A stretch of DNA of 64,000 nt from Stictocephala bisonia (lineage: Eukaryota; Arthropoda; Insecta; Hemiptera; Membracidae). A program made the position numbers and the translations under genes. The stretch's first letter is position 1. Each line of letters begins with the position of its first letter. Shown here piece after piece: positions 11,782 to 23,894 of the stretch. The stretch covers positions 552,501 to 616,500 of the forward strand of contig JAQJVL010000158.1 in assembly GCA_035578905.1 (NCBI GenBank), read 5' to 3'. The notes under the pieces were generated by a model. That model was not told where the DNA came from, did not search any database, and saw only the letters and a program-made list of their open reading frames with translations.

Positions 11782-13085
11782 CTACAACACAAGAAACAAA
11801 GAAGTATACATAAAAGAGTATATATAATCTCAATCTAACAACAATAAGTCTAGTATTTTTTTAAAAAGATAGAAAAATATTATGAAGGACTATCATATTC
11901 AGATTGTTGCAAATGAACGTGACATTTAAAATGTATTATAGTTCAGTAAATAGATCAAAATGATTTAAGTTATCTTTACAATGAGAACAAAAGTTTTACC
12001 TCATGATATTTTTCTTTCTCTATAAAGACTACTATCTGAGAAAAACTTATAAACACTTGAACTTGAAACATCACTATAAAGAAACTAATTACACCTGAAC
12101 AATAAAAAAATACATTAAAATTGTCCTTGTTTATTCTGCGTTTTGAGGGTATAAAGGAAAAAAAATTTTTCTGTTTTTTTTTTTATTTTTAACCATGGGT
12201 ATAATGATAAAAGAGCTTGATTTCTAGTGCTTTTTACTGAAGCGTAAACTTTAAAAATTCTTCCAGTAAAAACGCCTCACTAGAGCATTTTGAAACTTTA
12301 ATACCTCATTTTGTATAGCTCTAACAGGTTTTTATAGTTTTCATAAATTAAATAAGTAACTGTTAGCATGCTTAAAAACTTGGCATTTAAAAGGTTTGGT
12401 TAAACTATGTTTATAAAAATGTTATTTGGGAGGGGTACACCTTGATTTTTTAAAAACTTTTCTGTACCTTTGAGAATGTATCTTTCCTACTTGTGATTCA
12501 CTTAGTTTTAAGTTAATATTTTGTTTGTAAATAAATTCTTGTAAAACTTAAAGTATCAGCAATAGTAAGTAATAATATTTTACTGAGATACATTTTCTAA
12601 CAAATACTTTTTTTAACTACATTTTCCCATAATTACATTTCATCCGTACCAATTTATTTGTTTTATGTTGTTTTGTTAGAATGTTATTTTATTGAATATT
12701 TATGTAAATCTAAAATTAGAGTTTGATTGTTCAAAAGAGCAATAACAAATTTTCTAATGAATGCCCTCCCACCTTGCATGTTTTTACCTTGCCTACTCTC
12801 CCACCCACCGATGGATGCACAATATTGATCCCCTCCTAGCCACCCATACACAGGCCATGGATGGTTTCCCATCCACCTACACATATGAGGTTGATGGAGC
12901 AACCCCTGCCCCCTAACCCAACCTCCTCTATCAAATTCATACATAGTGAATTAAGTTTAGCAGTATCAGTTTCATCATAAATATGTAGTAACAAACAATC
13001 AAAATTACACTATTCAGAAAATTTATACAATAAACTAAAAAACCCATAAAACCAAATAAGACTATAGTAAACTGTAACTAATGTA
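11782..13085. other. Intron and 3' flank with a G/C-rich repeat remnant
   Basis: Mostly AT-rich. The patch 12770-12930 (CCCACCCACC and CCACCCATACACAGG) resembles the G-rich 36-bp repeat at 37.1-37.6 kb read on the other strand. The apparent minus-strand protein over this patch is rich in G and W and has no family signature, so it is not annotated as a gene. Confidence 0.4.
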
Positions 13086-13760
13086 TATACAGGGTATCCA
13101 GCTTTGACTGTCGCATATGTTAGAGGATTGTTGTCAGGTTAATACTGTACAAGCAAATAATCCCATATAACACGTGTCCTTACCCAATTCGTTATATATT
13201 TGTATGGGTTTCTTATAAATTTAATGTCTCAAAAACTATTATACACACAATACTGAATTTTTGTATGAAAGTTAATCCTAAAAAGACACATTTCAAGTAA
13301 AAAAACTGTATGTCTAAGATTATTGGTTTAAAAATGGTGGCTGTCTAAAAATTTCAAAGTCAAATATAAAAAAATTACACATTTTAACCAAAAACATAAA
13401 AAAAAAAAAAAAAACTTATAGATTACATAACACCAAATTCAACTATATATAAATTTAAAAGATCAAGTGATAAATACAAGAGAAAACTTATTTTTTGTGA
13501 CTGAAAACACTGTCATATGGGTACTCTATGAAATGTGTTTTTTAAAGAATAACTTTCATACCAAAATTAAGTATTTTCATAACAAAATTAAGTATTGTAT
13601 GTGAAGCAGTTTTTGAGAAATTAAAATTTTTATAAAAAACATACAACATACAGAAAACAAATCGAATAAGGACACATGTTATATGGGATTATTTGCTTGT
13701 ACTGACCTGACAAACAATCCTCTAAAATATGTTAAGAGTCGAAGCTGGACACCCTGTATA
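13086..13760. mobile_element. DNA element with TATACAGGGTRTCCAGCTT inverted ends
   Basis: The left end reads TATACAGGGTATCCAGCTTT and the right end, on the minus strand, TATACAGGGTGTCCAGCTTC. The arms stay complementary for about 200 bases on each side: ATCCCATATAACACGTGTCC on the left mirrors GGACACATGTTATATGGGAT on the right. No transposase frame is visible, so it is a non-autonomous foldback-like element in the intron between the 11570 and 14321 exons. Confidence 0.7.
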
Positions 13761-14320
13761 ACTATTTTATTTATCTATTTCATAAGACAGCTTAGTAATC
13801 AGTTTAAATGGGTTGTAAGCTTGTGCATAAGTTTATTCACCAGATGAAGTAACTACCATAAGCTCATTTTTGAATTTGATCCTTTGGTCTTTCACTCCAT
13901 AACTCGACTCATTGCCACTGACAAACTTATGTACATATGTTTCCTTACCTTCCGTTATTTAAATAATGATTGATGAAACTAAAGTGGAAAATAAAAGAAA
14001 AAGAATATGATATATGTTAAAATATAATGAAACAGATAAATATAAATATAGTAACACAGTTTAACACATTTCTGGAAAATAATAGATTATTTAAAATTAA
14101 ATACTATAAAATGCGGAAAATTAAATTGAGAAGAATTTTACTAATATGGAGTTAGTGTATTAAATTAGCAAATTAAACAAATTATAATGCTTAGTAAGAG
14201 TGCTACTGTAGAGCAAAATTATTAATAATGTCTCTTTGTCTAGTCAAAATAATTAAATTAGATTGATTTATTTCACTTTTCTATTAATCTTATAGTAACG
14301 ATGGATGAATATAACAGTGT

Positions 14321-14535
14321 TTAAAAAGGAAATGGATGTTCCGCATGTTTGTTGACAAAATGTGACTTGAGGCTGCTCTTCTGTTTGGCCTTATACGGGC
14401 ACAGCTGACAGCTGAACTGAGGAGCCTTGCCACACTCCAGGCGCTTGTGTTGGGTCAAGTTGTTGCGGTACTTGTAGCTCCGGCCACAGTCACACACAAA
14501 CAATGCAGTCTTTGAAGCTGCTGTCAAAATGGGTG
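14321..14535 (-). CDS. lola-like alternative terminal exon, finger 1 with C-X-C spacing (exon 20)
   Basis: Encodes 70 residues after the acceptor TTGTGTTTACAG. Finger 1 has C14, C16, H29 and C34; finger 2 has C42, C45, H58 and H63. It is nearly the same protein as the 16436 exon: both have KRLECGKAPQFSC across the linker and QKSSLKSHFVNKHA at the end of finger 2, and both tails end PFPF or PLPF. That similarity points to a recent duplication. The lead (PILTAASKTALFV) differs most between the two. Confidence 0.89.
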
Positions 14536-16435
14536 CTGTAAACACAATTAATTTTATAAAAACTAATTTTAAGGCACGGTATATTATAACTATTTAGCAA
14601 ACAAAATTTAATTGATTTATGATTACAACAATTAAATAATTCTAGTATAATAAAAGTTAAACAGCCAACTGTCTCTAAAATAATTTTGTTGCATGTATCT
14701 TAGGCCCTAGGCTATACGCAGCCAGATCGGGCATTTATTTATTTCATTTACTTATAAATTAGGTAACAAAACACTAAAATTAAGTGTTTTAAGTTACCTC
14801 CAAATAATATAAATTTTACTAAAATATTCATCTACATAATATATTGACTGTCTTGTGGATTAAGTATTGTTTTGTCCAGGGTGCCAAATTCTAGGGGGCA
14901 CTAAACTTAGGCTTAAGGTCGAACATTTTGTAAGTTATAATATAAAAGTTTGAAAACATAGAATAAAAATAAGTCAATAACGTTTTGAAAAAAACAAACC
15001 CATAATTATTGAAGCAGGCATGAAGTAGCTTCAAACCTTGGTGAGATATTTAAATGAAAAAATAAATGAGTTTAGCTAGTGAGAACTAGAAGCCATAAAG
15101 TTGTTGCCAGTTAAAACTGAAATCATTTGTTTTGTAGCCTGGATTTCTTTTAAATGTATATTCCAATGAGGACTAATCTCAGAAGTTCTCATTCAAGATA
15201 TTGGGAAATTGATTTCGGATCCATAGACCCATCAAAAGTCCCTCAAGAAGACCATTTTAAGGATGAAAAATATTAAATCCATCCACTGAATTACGTCGTC
15301 TACTATTAAAAAAGAAATAAGAAACAAAATTATTTACAAGGTCACAATAACAAGATTTGCAATGCATTGCATCTACTTTGTCATAGGAAAAATAGTTATT
15401 GTTGTTTACTATTTTATTTATATAATCCCATAGCGGTACTTAATAGAAAGTGCATTTACAACAACAAAGAGTATAACCAAAATGCTGTAAAAATAAAAGA
15501 TTTGGATTTGTCATTTTCTAGCAACATATTTTAAGCAATTACATAAATAAACTGTGATTTTTTTTGGTGTTAAGGAAATATGCAAACTTCTTTAGGTAGT
15601 TGTTGTTCTAAATTGTTATAAATTATTGTGCAATAGTACAAAAATAAAAAAATATATGAATTTAATAGGTTTTAAAGAAATAGCATAATCATTCTTTCCT
15701 GGAGCTACTTAACTGACACAATCAATTTGAGCGTAACATTTCTTTATTAGGACTGAATTTTATTTCTGTTTGGATTGTAATACTTTTAAAATTAGATAGG
15801 AAAATAAGAATACACACAGAATTTTAAAAATGTCAAATTTATGATAGTGAATTATTTCACTGCTCCAATTTTATCATTAAACACTGAAAACTTGGTTATT
15901 ATAAACTTAAACTGAACTTAAAATTAAAAAGTAATTAAAAACTAAAAATTAAAATAAATAATAATTACAATCAGTCAAGATATTACATTTTTTACTTGAG
16001 GAATGAAAACACATTCAGAGCTCAAATATTTATCAGATCTATAACGTACAAATATATTTTAAAAATTCTTTTTCCCAATATTCATCTAAATAAAAAATGT
16101 ATTACCATGAAAATTGTAACAATATATGATGCAATGCTTTAGTGAAAAAGAAATCAAATAATTTGTATAACAGAACAAAAAGTTTGACTTTTCCTAATTA
16201 ATAAGACATATGTTAAATTAATAACTCTACTAAATATTATTTATTTCTTCAATGTACCTAAAAACCACAAATATAAATTTAAAGACATATTTTAAGCTAG
16301 GCGAAATTAAATTGAACTTAATACAAATACAAAATAAAATTTAAAAACCGAATTAAAAAGGATTTATCCTTCACAATCAGTGGTTATAAAGTTTGTATAC
16401 AAATGGCTATGAATCGTGAGATCAAACTGCAGGGA
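14536..16435. other. Intron and 3' flank, nothing recognised
   Basis: About 1.9 kb, AT-rich, no cysteine-histidine pattern. Short matches to nothing identifiable. A G-rich phrase near 14875-14910 (CCAGGGTGCC, TAGGGGGCACT) may be an old transposon end but has no partner. Confidence 0.35.
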
Positions 16436-16641
16436 CTAAAACGGAAGAGGATATCCAGCATGTTTGTTGACAAAATGTGACTTGAGACTGCTCTTCTGTT
16501 TAGCCTTATACGGGCACAACTGGCAGCTGAACTGAGGGGCTTTGCCACACTCGAGGCGCTTGTGTTGATTGAGGTTATAGCGATACTTGTAGCTCCGGCC
16601 ACAGTCACACATGAAAGGTCCTGTCTTTGGAGATGATGGTG
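16436..16641 (-). CDS. lola-like alternative terminal exon, finger 1 with C-X-C spacing (exon 19)
   Basis: Encodes 67 residues after the acceptor TATGTGTTCAACAG. Finger 1 has C11, C13, H26 and C31 (GRSYKYRYNL); finger 2 has C39, C42, H55 and H60. The lead PSSPKTGPFM keeps the S-P-K-T motif also found in the 11570 exon, so the three C-X-C exons share an ancestor. The open frame runs upstream of the acceptor into the intron only by chance. Confidence 0.89.
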
Positions 16642-17294
16642 CTGTTGAACACATAAAAATATACTTAAAACCAAACATTTAAATAACTGACATAAGTAGT
16701 TTAAAGTATTGAGGGCATATTTAAGTTTAGACTTTTAATACTTCGTTAATTAATATAAAAGTCATTATAGTTAATATTTGTTAACACATCGCTTCTATAG
16801 CATTTGGAAAATACCTTCAGTGTACCTTGAAAATTTTTGACTCCACGTTTTATTTATCTGCTGTATAATTTATTTTACATTGAAAAGCAGCGATAATACA
16901 CTCAAATATAATGTGTAAATATTCTTAAATAAAACATTGTTTGACTTTGATTTGTGGTATTTCACTAATGACTGTATTCAACAGCTGATTTGAGAGAAGA
17001 CTGGAAAGTAATTAAAAAAATCAAGTATTTTTTTACAAGTTTCTTTTATCTCTGAGAAAATAAAAATTGACACAAATAATTTGGTTGTAATTTACTGAGT
17101 TATAACAGTTAAAAAAATACAAAATAGAATTTTAAACAAATTTGAATGTAAGCTTGCAAGCATAATTTAATTTGTAATAAATAATTAATTCTATTATAAA
17201 TTATTAAATTTAAAAATACAAAGAGAAAAATAGAAAAACATATTTTAAAATATTTTATCTTTTGATAAGGAACAGTTTAACACATGTTTTGGTA

Positions 17295-17334
17295 ATTTTT
17301 AACAACTAGTACTCATATACTAGTTGTTAAAAAT
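17295..17334. repeat. Perfect hairpin
   Basis: ATTTTTAACAACTAGTA and its exact reverse complement flank a six-base loop (CTCATA), giving a stem of about 17 bp. It lies in the intron 330 bases past the stop of no known exon and could be a remnant foldback element or a small structured RNA. Nothing else indicates a function. Confidence 0.6.
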
Positions 17335-17774
17335 AGTTGGAGTTCAAACTTACTTTTTCAAACCTTTCCCATCCTAATGTCATTGCTGAGGGATTAATTT
17401 TAGATTTATAAATCTATAACCATAGAATACATCTTTGTAGGTATTTCCGCTGGTGGGAAATCCAGAACTTCATATATTGAAATGTTAAGAGAATTTTAAA
17501 ATACTGAAAACAATTAATAAAGAATTCCTTTAGATGCTACAATATTTAGGTAATTTATACATGCTTACAATATTTTTTCTACGCCGTAATTATGAGAACA
17601 GTTTGTTTTTCCACTTATGCTAATATAAAAAATTTTCAAGTTGATCTATAATTGCTCTTAAATTGGTATAATATAGGTTTATATAGGTTTAAATAATAAA
17701 AGGCTCTTTGATTAAATTTTTATTAAAAGACCAACAATAATTTGTATATTTAAAACAATCAATCTAGTTGATCC

Positions 17775-17965
17775 TTAGAAGGGGTATGGCAAATCTTTGT
17801 GCCGACTTGCGTAGTGACTCTTAAGGTTGCTCTTCTGCTTGGTGCGGAAGGCACAGTACGGGCAGTTGAACTTAGGCTCCTTCCCACATTCTTGTCGCTT
17901 GTGTTGATATAGGTTATAGCGGTATTTGTATTTCCTTCCGCAAGCATCACATACATGAGCTCCTC
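17775..17965 (-). CDS. lola-like alternative terminal exon (exon 18)
   Basis: Encodes 62 residues in the shared phase after the acceptor GATTTACAAACAG. Finger 1 has C5, C8, H21 and C26 (GRKYKYRYNL); finger 2 has C34, C37, H50 and H55 (AFRTKQKSNL). The linker is GKEPKFN. The tail KDLPYPF resembles those of the two C-X-C exons downstream, but here finger 1 has normal C-X2-C spacing. An ATG in a different frame covers the same bases, so a longest-ATG frame is wrong here. On the minus strand AATAAA occurs about 55 bases past the stop. Confidence 0.88.
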
Positions 17966-18055
17966 CTGTTTGTAAATCAAACTGAGTACAACAATTATAA
18001 CACTATAAATATTTTACTAACATTATATTATTATCTAAAATAAAGTAAATTAGTC

Positions 18056-18311
18056 AGGAGCGTAGTTGGTTCAATCCCAGCTTCATAAGCTAAAGGTTCT
18101 CAGTTTGATCCCAATCAGAGTCGTAACATATTTTGAAAAGGATCACCTAATAACCACCGGCTGTTCATTTGTCATTGGGCTATTAATTAATGACACTTTC
18201 TAAGGAATAGTCGGCCTTAGTTTGTAACAATGACTACATTCACTTATCTACACTCATCACACTCATTCGAAATCCTTATTCGCCCATATCTTGAGGGTCG
18301 TCGTCTTAAAA
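18056..18311 (+). mobile_element. SINE family A, tRNA-like head
   Basis: The head has GTAGTTGGTTCAATCCCAGC, close to the B box of a tRNA promoter, and a second GTTTGATCCC. The body contains AGTCGGCCTTAGTTTGTAAC and the tail TTCGCCCATATCTTGAGG. A reverse-oriented copy lies at 53967-54251. An A/T-rich tail follows. Confidence 0.7.
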
Positions 18312-18447
18312 ATAAATAAAATTTAAAAATAGTAAATCATACAGTCTATTTAAACAAAATATTTCACTTATAACAAAATGATGTCATTCAAATTCATCCT
18401 AGAGTTTATAAACTGTCAAAATTGAAACAAAAATATATTCTAACAGG

Positions 18448-18880
18448 CCCGCACCCAAGGTGGTTGCTATGGGTACTGAAGCACCCCCCCGGCGAGTTTT
18501 TTCTGCAAAATTAAAATGAAATTGCTTTGTGGAATACGGTAACACAGTCCACAAAATAAGAAGTTTGTAGCAAGTTGTTCAGTTTTTAAGAGGCTGTAAG
18601 CTATATTCAACATACTAGTGTCTGACGGGGACAATAGTTGCAGACTTCAGTGCGATGTGAGGAGACGGTGGCAAATAGTCGGCTGTGCGTCAAGGTCAAT
18701 GGTGCGGCGAATGAAACCCAAATATATGCTATATACTACTTTTTGTATATAAATAAAACTCTGTTCTAATCACTATCAAAAACTTGAGTTTCATTACTGT
18801 ATGTATACCTACTTTTGAAACTTCCCCCCCCCCACCAGATAGCACCCCTCGTGAGTAATTCCTGTGTGCGCCACAGTAGG
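18448..18880. mobile_element. Probable DNA transposon remnant with C-rich subterminal ends
   Basis: The left side starts CAGGCCCGCACCCAAGG and then GAAGCACCCCCCC. The right side, read on the minus strand, is GTGGCGCACACAGGAATT followed by GAGGGGTGC and a long G run. The two ends are similar in order but diverged. No coding remnant is seen. The class is not settled. Confidence 0.4.
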
Positions 18881-20320
18881 CCTATTCTAAGCATTTGTGA
18901 AGAATATAGGTCAAGTTAACTTTGTTTTAAATTTAAACTTTCAAAATCAGTTTATTGACCTAGACAACTTCATAGGTCATTCATTTTTTTCCAACTAACT
19001 TTAAAATTACTATATTTTGCATGGTTTCATAGCTTTTTAACGTAGGATGAGTAGTTAGCAACTGACATTTATTTATTTACTATTCAAGTTGAGCAAATGA
19101 ATAGACTCATGTTATATTTACTATATTAGTCCATTGTCTAGTTGTACCTAAACTAAAAGATTGTAATTTTTTTCTAGAGAGGTCTCTACATCTCAGGCCA
19201 AATAGTATTCTACGTCTGCGTTGTTGTAATTAAATGTATTCAATTGCACTTTTATTAGTGGTATTGTTATTGAAGTTTCATATGGACTATATCACAATCC
19301 AATCAATATTTTCAATGTAGAAGTCATATAAACTTTAGTTGTCTCTTCTTAGTATTATGTTCGATTACAAGTAGTATAAAAGAAGTCTTCTATCGATTTT
19401 TATGGATTGAAGACAAGATCAGTGACCTTGAAATATTGCCATATGAGTATGTTTATTCTTTTTTGGTATATATTTACTTAATATCTAGAGACTTACCTAA
19501 ATGGATTTTTTTAAAAAAGGTAAGCGTGCTTTCTGTCATATTCCTAAACACTTCAAGCTCTTGCTCTGTTATGAAAACTCAGTAGTAAGAAAGTTTAGAT
19601 ATTAAATTTTTATTATTTATTTGTAGTATTGCTATCAAACTATAAAAAAAAATAATTAATACGCTTACAATCTGATCAGCATTACAGTGTAATACCATTA
19701 CAACAAAGATATATAATTTAAATCAGACTTGTATAGTTGCCGTTTATTACAATAAACCTCATTTATTTCTCATCTCTTCCAGTTGTAACAGTAATGTTTT
19801 AATTCACTGGCTATTGTTAGGAATGCTGTATAACACAGATGTTAAACAAATTGCAAAAATAAAAAGCTACTGTAGCGAGTTTTTGATAATCATGTCCTTT
19901 CTACAATTCCCTGACATATAGGTAAAATCTTGAAAGGATGAATGAAAGTAGGCAACTACTTAAAAATAAAAGGAAAAAGCAGTTAAATGAAAATACCAAT
20001 CATAAACCATTATACTTTATTTAATATTAGGAAGTATAAAAATTGGTAAAAATATAAAAAAATGAAAAACTAACAAAAATCTAGGACTATAAAAAGATAA
20101 CCAGTAGGCCAGTGCTAGATATTAATTTTGTATACTATTGGGGAATCAAGAAACTATTCTATAAAACACATTATTTTTTGCTATACACGTTGGTCTCGTC
20201 TTCTTTAATAAACTTACACATTTCTTATCCGTACTACAAAATAGTACTATGATTAGAATGCATCAGGTATGCAAGTTTTAAAATACAAGGCAGAATGTTA
20301 AAGATTTATAATCTTACATT
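18881..20320. other. Intronic stretch, nothing recognised
   Basis: AT-rich with no exon signature, no inverted ends and no tandem repeat that I could see. Confidence 0.35.
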
Positions 20321-20758
20321 CTTACATATGAGACGCCAACACAACGTTGTGCGTATTTTAAGGCGAATATGAATGATTTTATGAGTGTGGATGAGTGTAG
20401 TCTGGTTACTAACTGAGTTCAACTGTTCCTCAGAAAGGGCAATTTATTAATAGCCCAACAGCCAGGGCAACTAAGGGACCTACAGCTTTACGTGGAATCC
20501 GAACCACGTAGTGCTGGTCTGATTTTCAGCTAATTGACAAGCCTGATACTCGGTTATCTCCCCCACACAACATCCGCACAATGATTACCATCCAACATGG
20601 ACACCCCAGACTTCTCTAGTAGTGTCCATGCCGATAGCAACCACCAAGCAGACGCCATGCCGGTATTAAGAGGACCGAGCATACAACCTATCGCCTACAA
20701 TCTCCCAAACACTTTGTCCCCATGTAGCTGGGTTACAACACTGCGCCACCAGTGCCGA
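20321..20758 (-). mobile_element. SINE family B, minus orientation
   Basis: Full-looking copy about 440 bases long. Its 5' end (high coordinate) reads CTGGTGGCGCAGTGTTGTAA on the minus strand, similar to a tRNA A box. The body has GTGGTTCGGATTCCACGTAA, and the tail ends near CTCATATGTAAG. Other copies are at 21178-21575 and 41797-42230. A plus-strand open frame within it (20597-20854) is a by-product. Confidence 0.75.
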
Positions 20759-21177
20759 CCTATAATAAAATTAATAGAGCCTCATACTTATATTTTTACA
20801 TTTACACTGATTCTAACTAAAATAAAATACAATTCTGCAGAGAGAAACCAATAATTTGTATTTTTGTATTGTTGTACTGAATGCTAATATATTATACCAA
20901 CAATTGTATTTTTATATTAGTAATCACAGGTTTTTAAGGCCACTAGGCTTAAGATTTTAATAGAAAAGGAGGGAAGAGCAGCAAACCAGGTAAAATGGTA
21001 AACTAAAAAAAGACACAAAACACAGAGAACAGAAAATTAATGAAATATTTCAGGGCCACTGACACCTTCTTCAGTCACAAACCACTACATATTTGGCCTT
21101 ATTAAATATAGTAATATAAAATTAATCAGTCTTGTTTTTTCATTACCTTTCTGTTCTTTTTGTTTTTATTGTTTTTT

Positions 21178-21575
21178 GGGAGATTGTAGGCAATAGGTTG
21201 GATGCTCGGTCCTCTTAATACCGACATGGCGTCCGCTCAGTGGTTGCAATCGGTGTGGAAACTACTAAAAAAGTCTGGGTGTCTATGTTGGGTGGTAGTC
21301 ATTGTGCGGATGTTGTGTGAGGGAGATAACTGAGTATCAGGCTTGTCAATTAGCTGAAAATCAGACCAGCACTACGTGGTTCGGATTCCACGTAAAAGCT
21401 GTAGGTCCCTTAGTTGCCCTGGCTGTTGAGCTATTAATAAATTGCCCTTTCTGAGTAACAGTTGAAATAAGTTAGTAACCAGACTACATTCATCCACACT
21501 CATCTTACACTCATAAAATCATTCATATTCGCCTTAAAATACCAACAACGTTGTGTCGGCATCTCATATGTAAGA
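21178..21575 (+). mobile_element. SINE family B, plus orientation, 5' truncated
   Basis: Matches the 20321-20758 copy in the opposite direction from GGGAGATTGTAGGCAATAGG to CATCTCATATGTAAG. The first 40 or so bases of the family are missing. Together with its partner it makes a nearly 400-bp inverted pair about 420 bases apart. Confidence 0.75.
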
Positions 21576-23160
21576 ATTATCCACCAATTAAAGATTTTAC
21601 TAGGTATAACTGCTCTTCTATTCTTTTTTTTCTATATTAATAATGAAAAATTGTCATTACTTTATTTGATCACTATACAAAATAAATAAAAACTGTCTGA
21701 AATAAATAAAACTCTACAATGGTCTAAAACGTTTATCACAAAAATATTGGCGATTCTTCATATAAGTAAATAAGTTTTCTACATTGATTTTTAGACTTAG
21801 ATAAAGGTTGAATTTCCCTCATTACATAGTAAAATACTCTAGGAAGGCAGTTAAAGGCTTAACAGTGTAGTCTCCTTGCAAACATGCTTTTAAATTGTTA
21901 TTTTGAAACCCTAGAAATATAATTGCTAATATTATCTGTCATTTATTTTCTACCAACAGTAACACAAATAACAACAAAATTATACTATTTACTTATAAAA
22001 ATAACTTTTATGGTAAGGCAATGGCAATTAAGTTAAATATAGTAACATAAAATTAAGTCTCCTTAGAACTAAAAGCAACAAATAATGCAATAAGACATTG
22101 CTTAATTATAATGAGTAACTTAAACACAATATTTTGAATAAAAATAGATTTTATTAAAATAAAAATTAATATATAACAAATATAAGGACCTGTACTCACT
22201 ATCCACATATTTAATCTAAATGTATCTTTGGATTCTGAGTGCCCCTATTTTTTTTCTTAAGTATTAACTAAATAAATGGATTCACCAATGTCTAATATAA
22301 TATTTGTTTTGATACACCACTACAATTGATTTATATTCTCAAGTTTTACTACTATACTTATAATTTAACTTCTTAAAATAGGAACCAATTGTTCTTAGTT
22401 TGGATTGTCGATAAATATTCAAATTAATTGAAATGTTGTTTATATTTTAATTAAGGCTGAGGATGAATATTTTAGCACAAAAAAAATCACAATTCCAAAC
22501 CTTTTCCCAGGAGATCAAATACTGTAAGTGATAGAGAGGCTGTTGCGTTAGCAAAAAGTGAGCATAGCAATTATGTTAGCAGCTCACTCACTTTTACACT
22601 TATTCATATGAAGTGTAATTTTATTTCTGTATGCTAAACCACAGAGAAGACATAACCAGAGGTTGCATCCAATAGTGCGCTGATTATGTTATTCGTCCTT
22701 CAGTTTGCTGTGGGGATGGCAGGGCCAGCACCTTGTCAGTCCCTCACTTCATCCCTTTAAATTCTCAAGGACAATAAATGTAGTAATTATTACTTCAGAT
22801 TTATATTAGATATACATTAGTTGAAATCTCTCTATAATTGAGACGTACACTGTGGCCATAAAAAAGCAACCTCTGTGTCATTTTTCTCTATGGCTAAACA
22901 ATCATATGAGTATAGGAATGCTCTAAATATATAACAATTTATATGAACTGAGTATAAATAAATTAAAATACTTGTATATATTAGATGTATCTGTAATTTT
23001 ACTTTACGTCATATGTAACAGTTAAAAATGTAAAAAAAAAAAAAACAAAAAAACAAATAATAAGCATTACAAATTATTTTCCTCCTGCTTTAATTATGTG
23101 TCATAATCATTTTACATTCTATGTAATTTTTTGGAATGAAAAATTATCATCATATTATCA
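21576..23160. other. Intronic stretch, nothing recognised
   Basis: AT-rich. An A-run (23031-23045) is the only simple sequence of note. No exon signature and no transposon ends were found. Confidence 0.35.
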
Positions 23161-23162
23161 TC

Positions 23163-23195
23163 AGCGTAAGTTTATTTTACCAATAAACTTACGCT
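23163..23195. repeat. Perfect hairpin
   Basis: AGCGTAAGTTTATT and its exact complement AATAAACTTACGCT are separated by five bases (TTACC), giving a 14-bp stem. Function unknown. Confidence 0.65.
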
Positions 23196-23894
23196 CTTCC
23201 TAACAAAAATATTCATACACCCAAAAAACATGTTTTCCATGTTCATTCAATTTTATTTTTGCTAAAACTACTAAGACTAACTAAAAAAAAGAAAAGAAAA
23301 AACCTATAAGACCTAACTAGTTGATAAGTAATCATTTTAAATTAATAAATGTCACAGAAATTGAGCAAAACAAAATATCACTAACACAAACAAATGAGAC
23401 ACTCCTCAAAAAGTGCAATGCAATTAAATTAGTCGATGGGATATAATTAGGAATTGAGTAACATGATTGTCAAGTGATATTATTTCCCACAAAATGTGGT
23501 AACTTACAAAAAAATAAACTTTTATAAAAGAGTTCCACAAATTAATTAAGTAAATTAAAAGAAATAATGTTGGAAATACGAATTTTCATTTATATACTAT
23601 CACAAAGCTAAGGATGCAAACAAGAAGCATTATTTACAAAAATAAAATACAACTATGAACTAATTCATTTAAAGTTACTGAAAAAAGTCAAGATCACTAA
23701 AATTAGGAGTTGAATTTATGAAAGTAAATAACTGATTAATTACAAAAGAATTGTACTACATTAATAAGGACACTTATCATAAATCTACTATGACTAATGA
23801 TTATACCCTGTACTACATTGTAAAAACATTCTTTGAAAAATAGTTGCAAAACGACATTAATAAAAACGTTTCACTAAAATTACTTGTGTGTATA

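Noticed and set aside
12684..12944. 86-residue minus-strand open frame rich in G and W
   Set aside because: It lies over a decayed G-rich repeat like that at 37 kb, has no domain signature and is low in complexity.
16384..16674. 96-residue frame overlapping the 16436 exon
   Set aside because: It is a shifted shadow of the zinc-finger frame with no signature.
17759..17980. ATG-led frame over the 17775 exon
   Set aside because: It is out of phase with the finger codons; the acceptor-led frame gives both intact fingers.
20597..20854. 85-residue plus-strand open frame
   Set aside because: It is the antisense of a SINE family B copy and is not kept open in the other copies.
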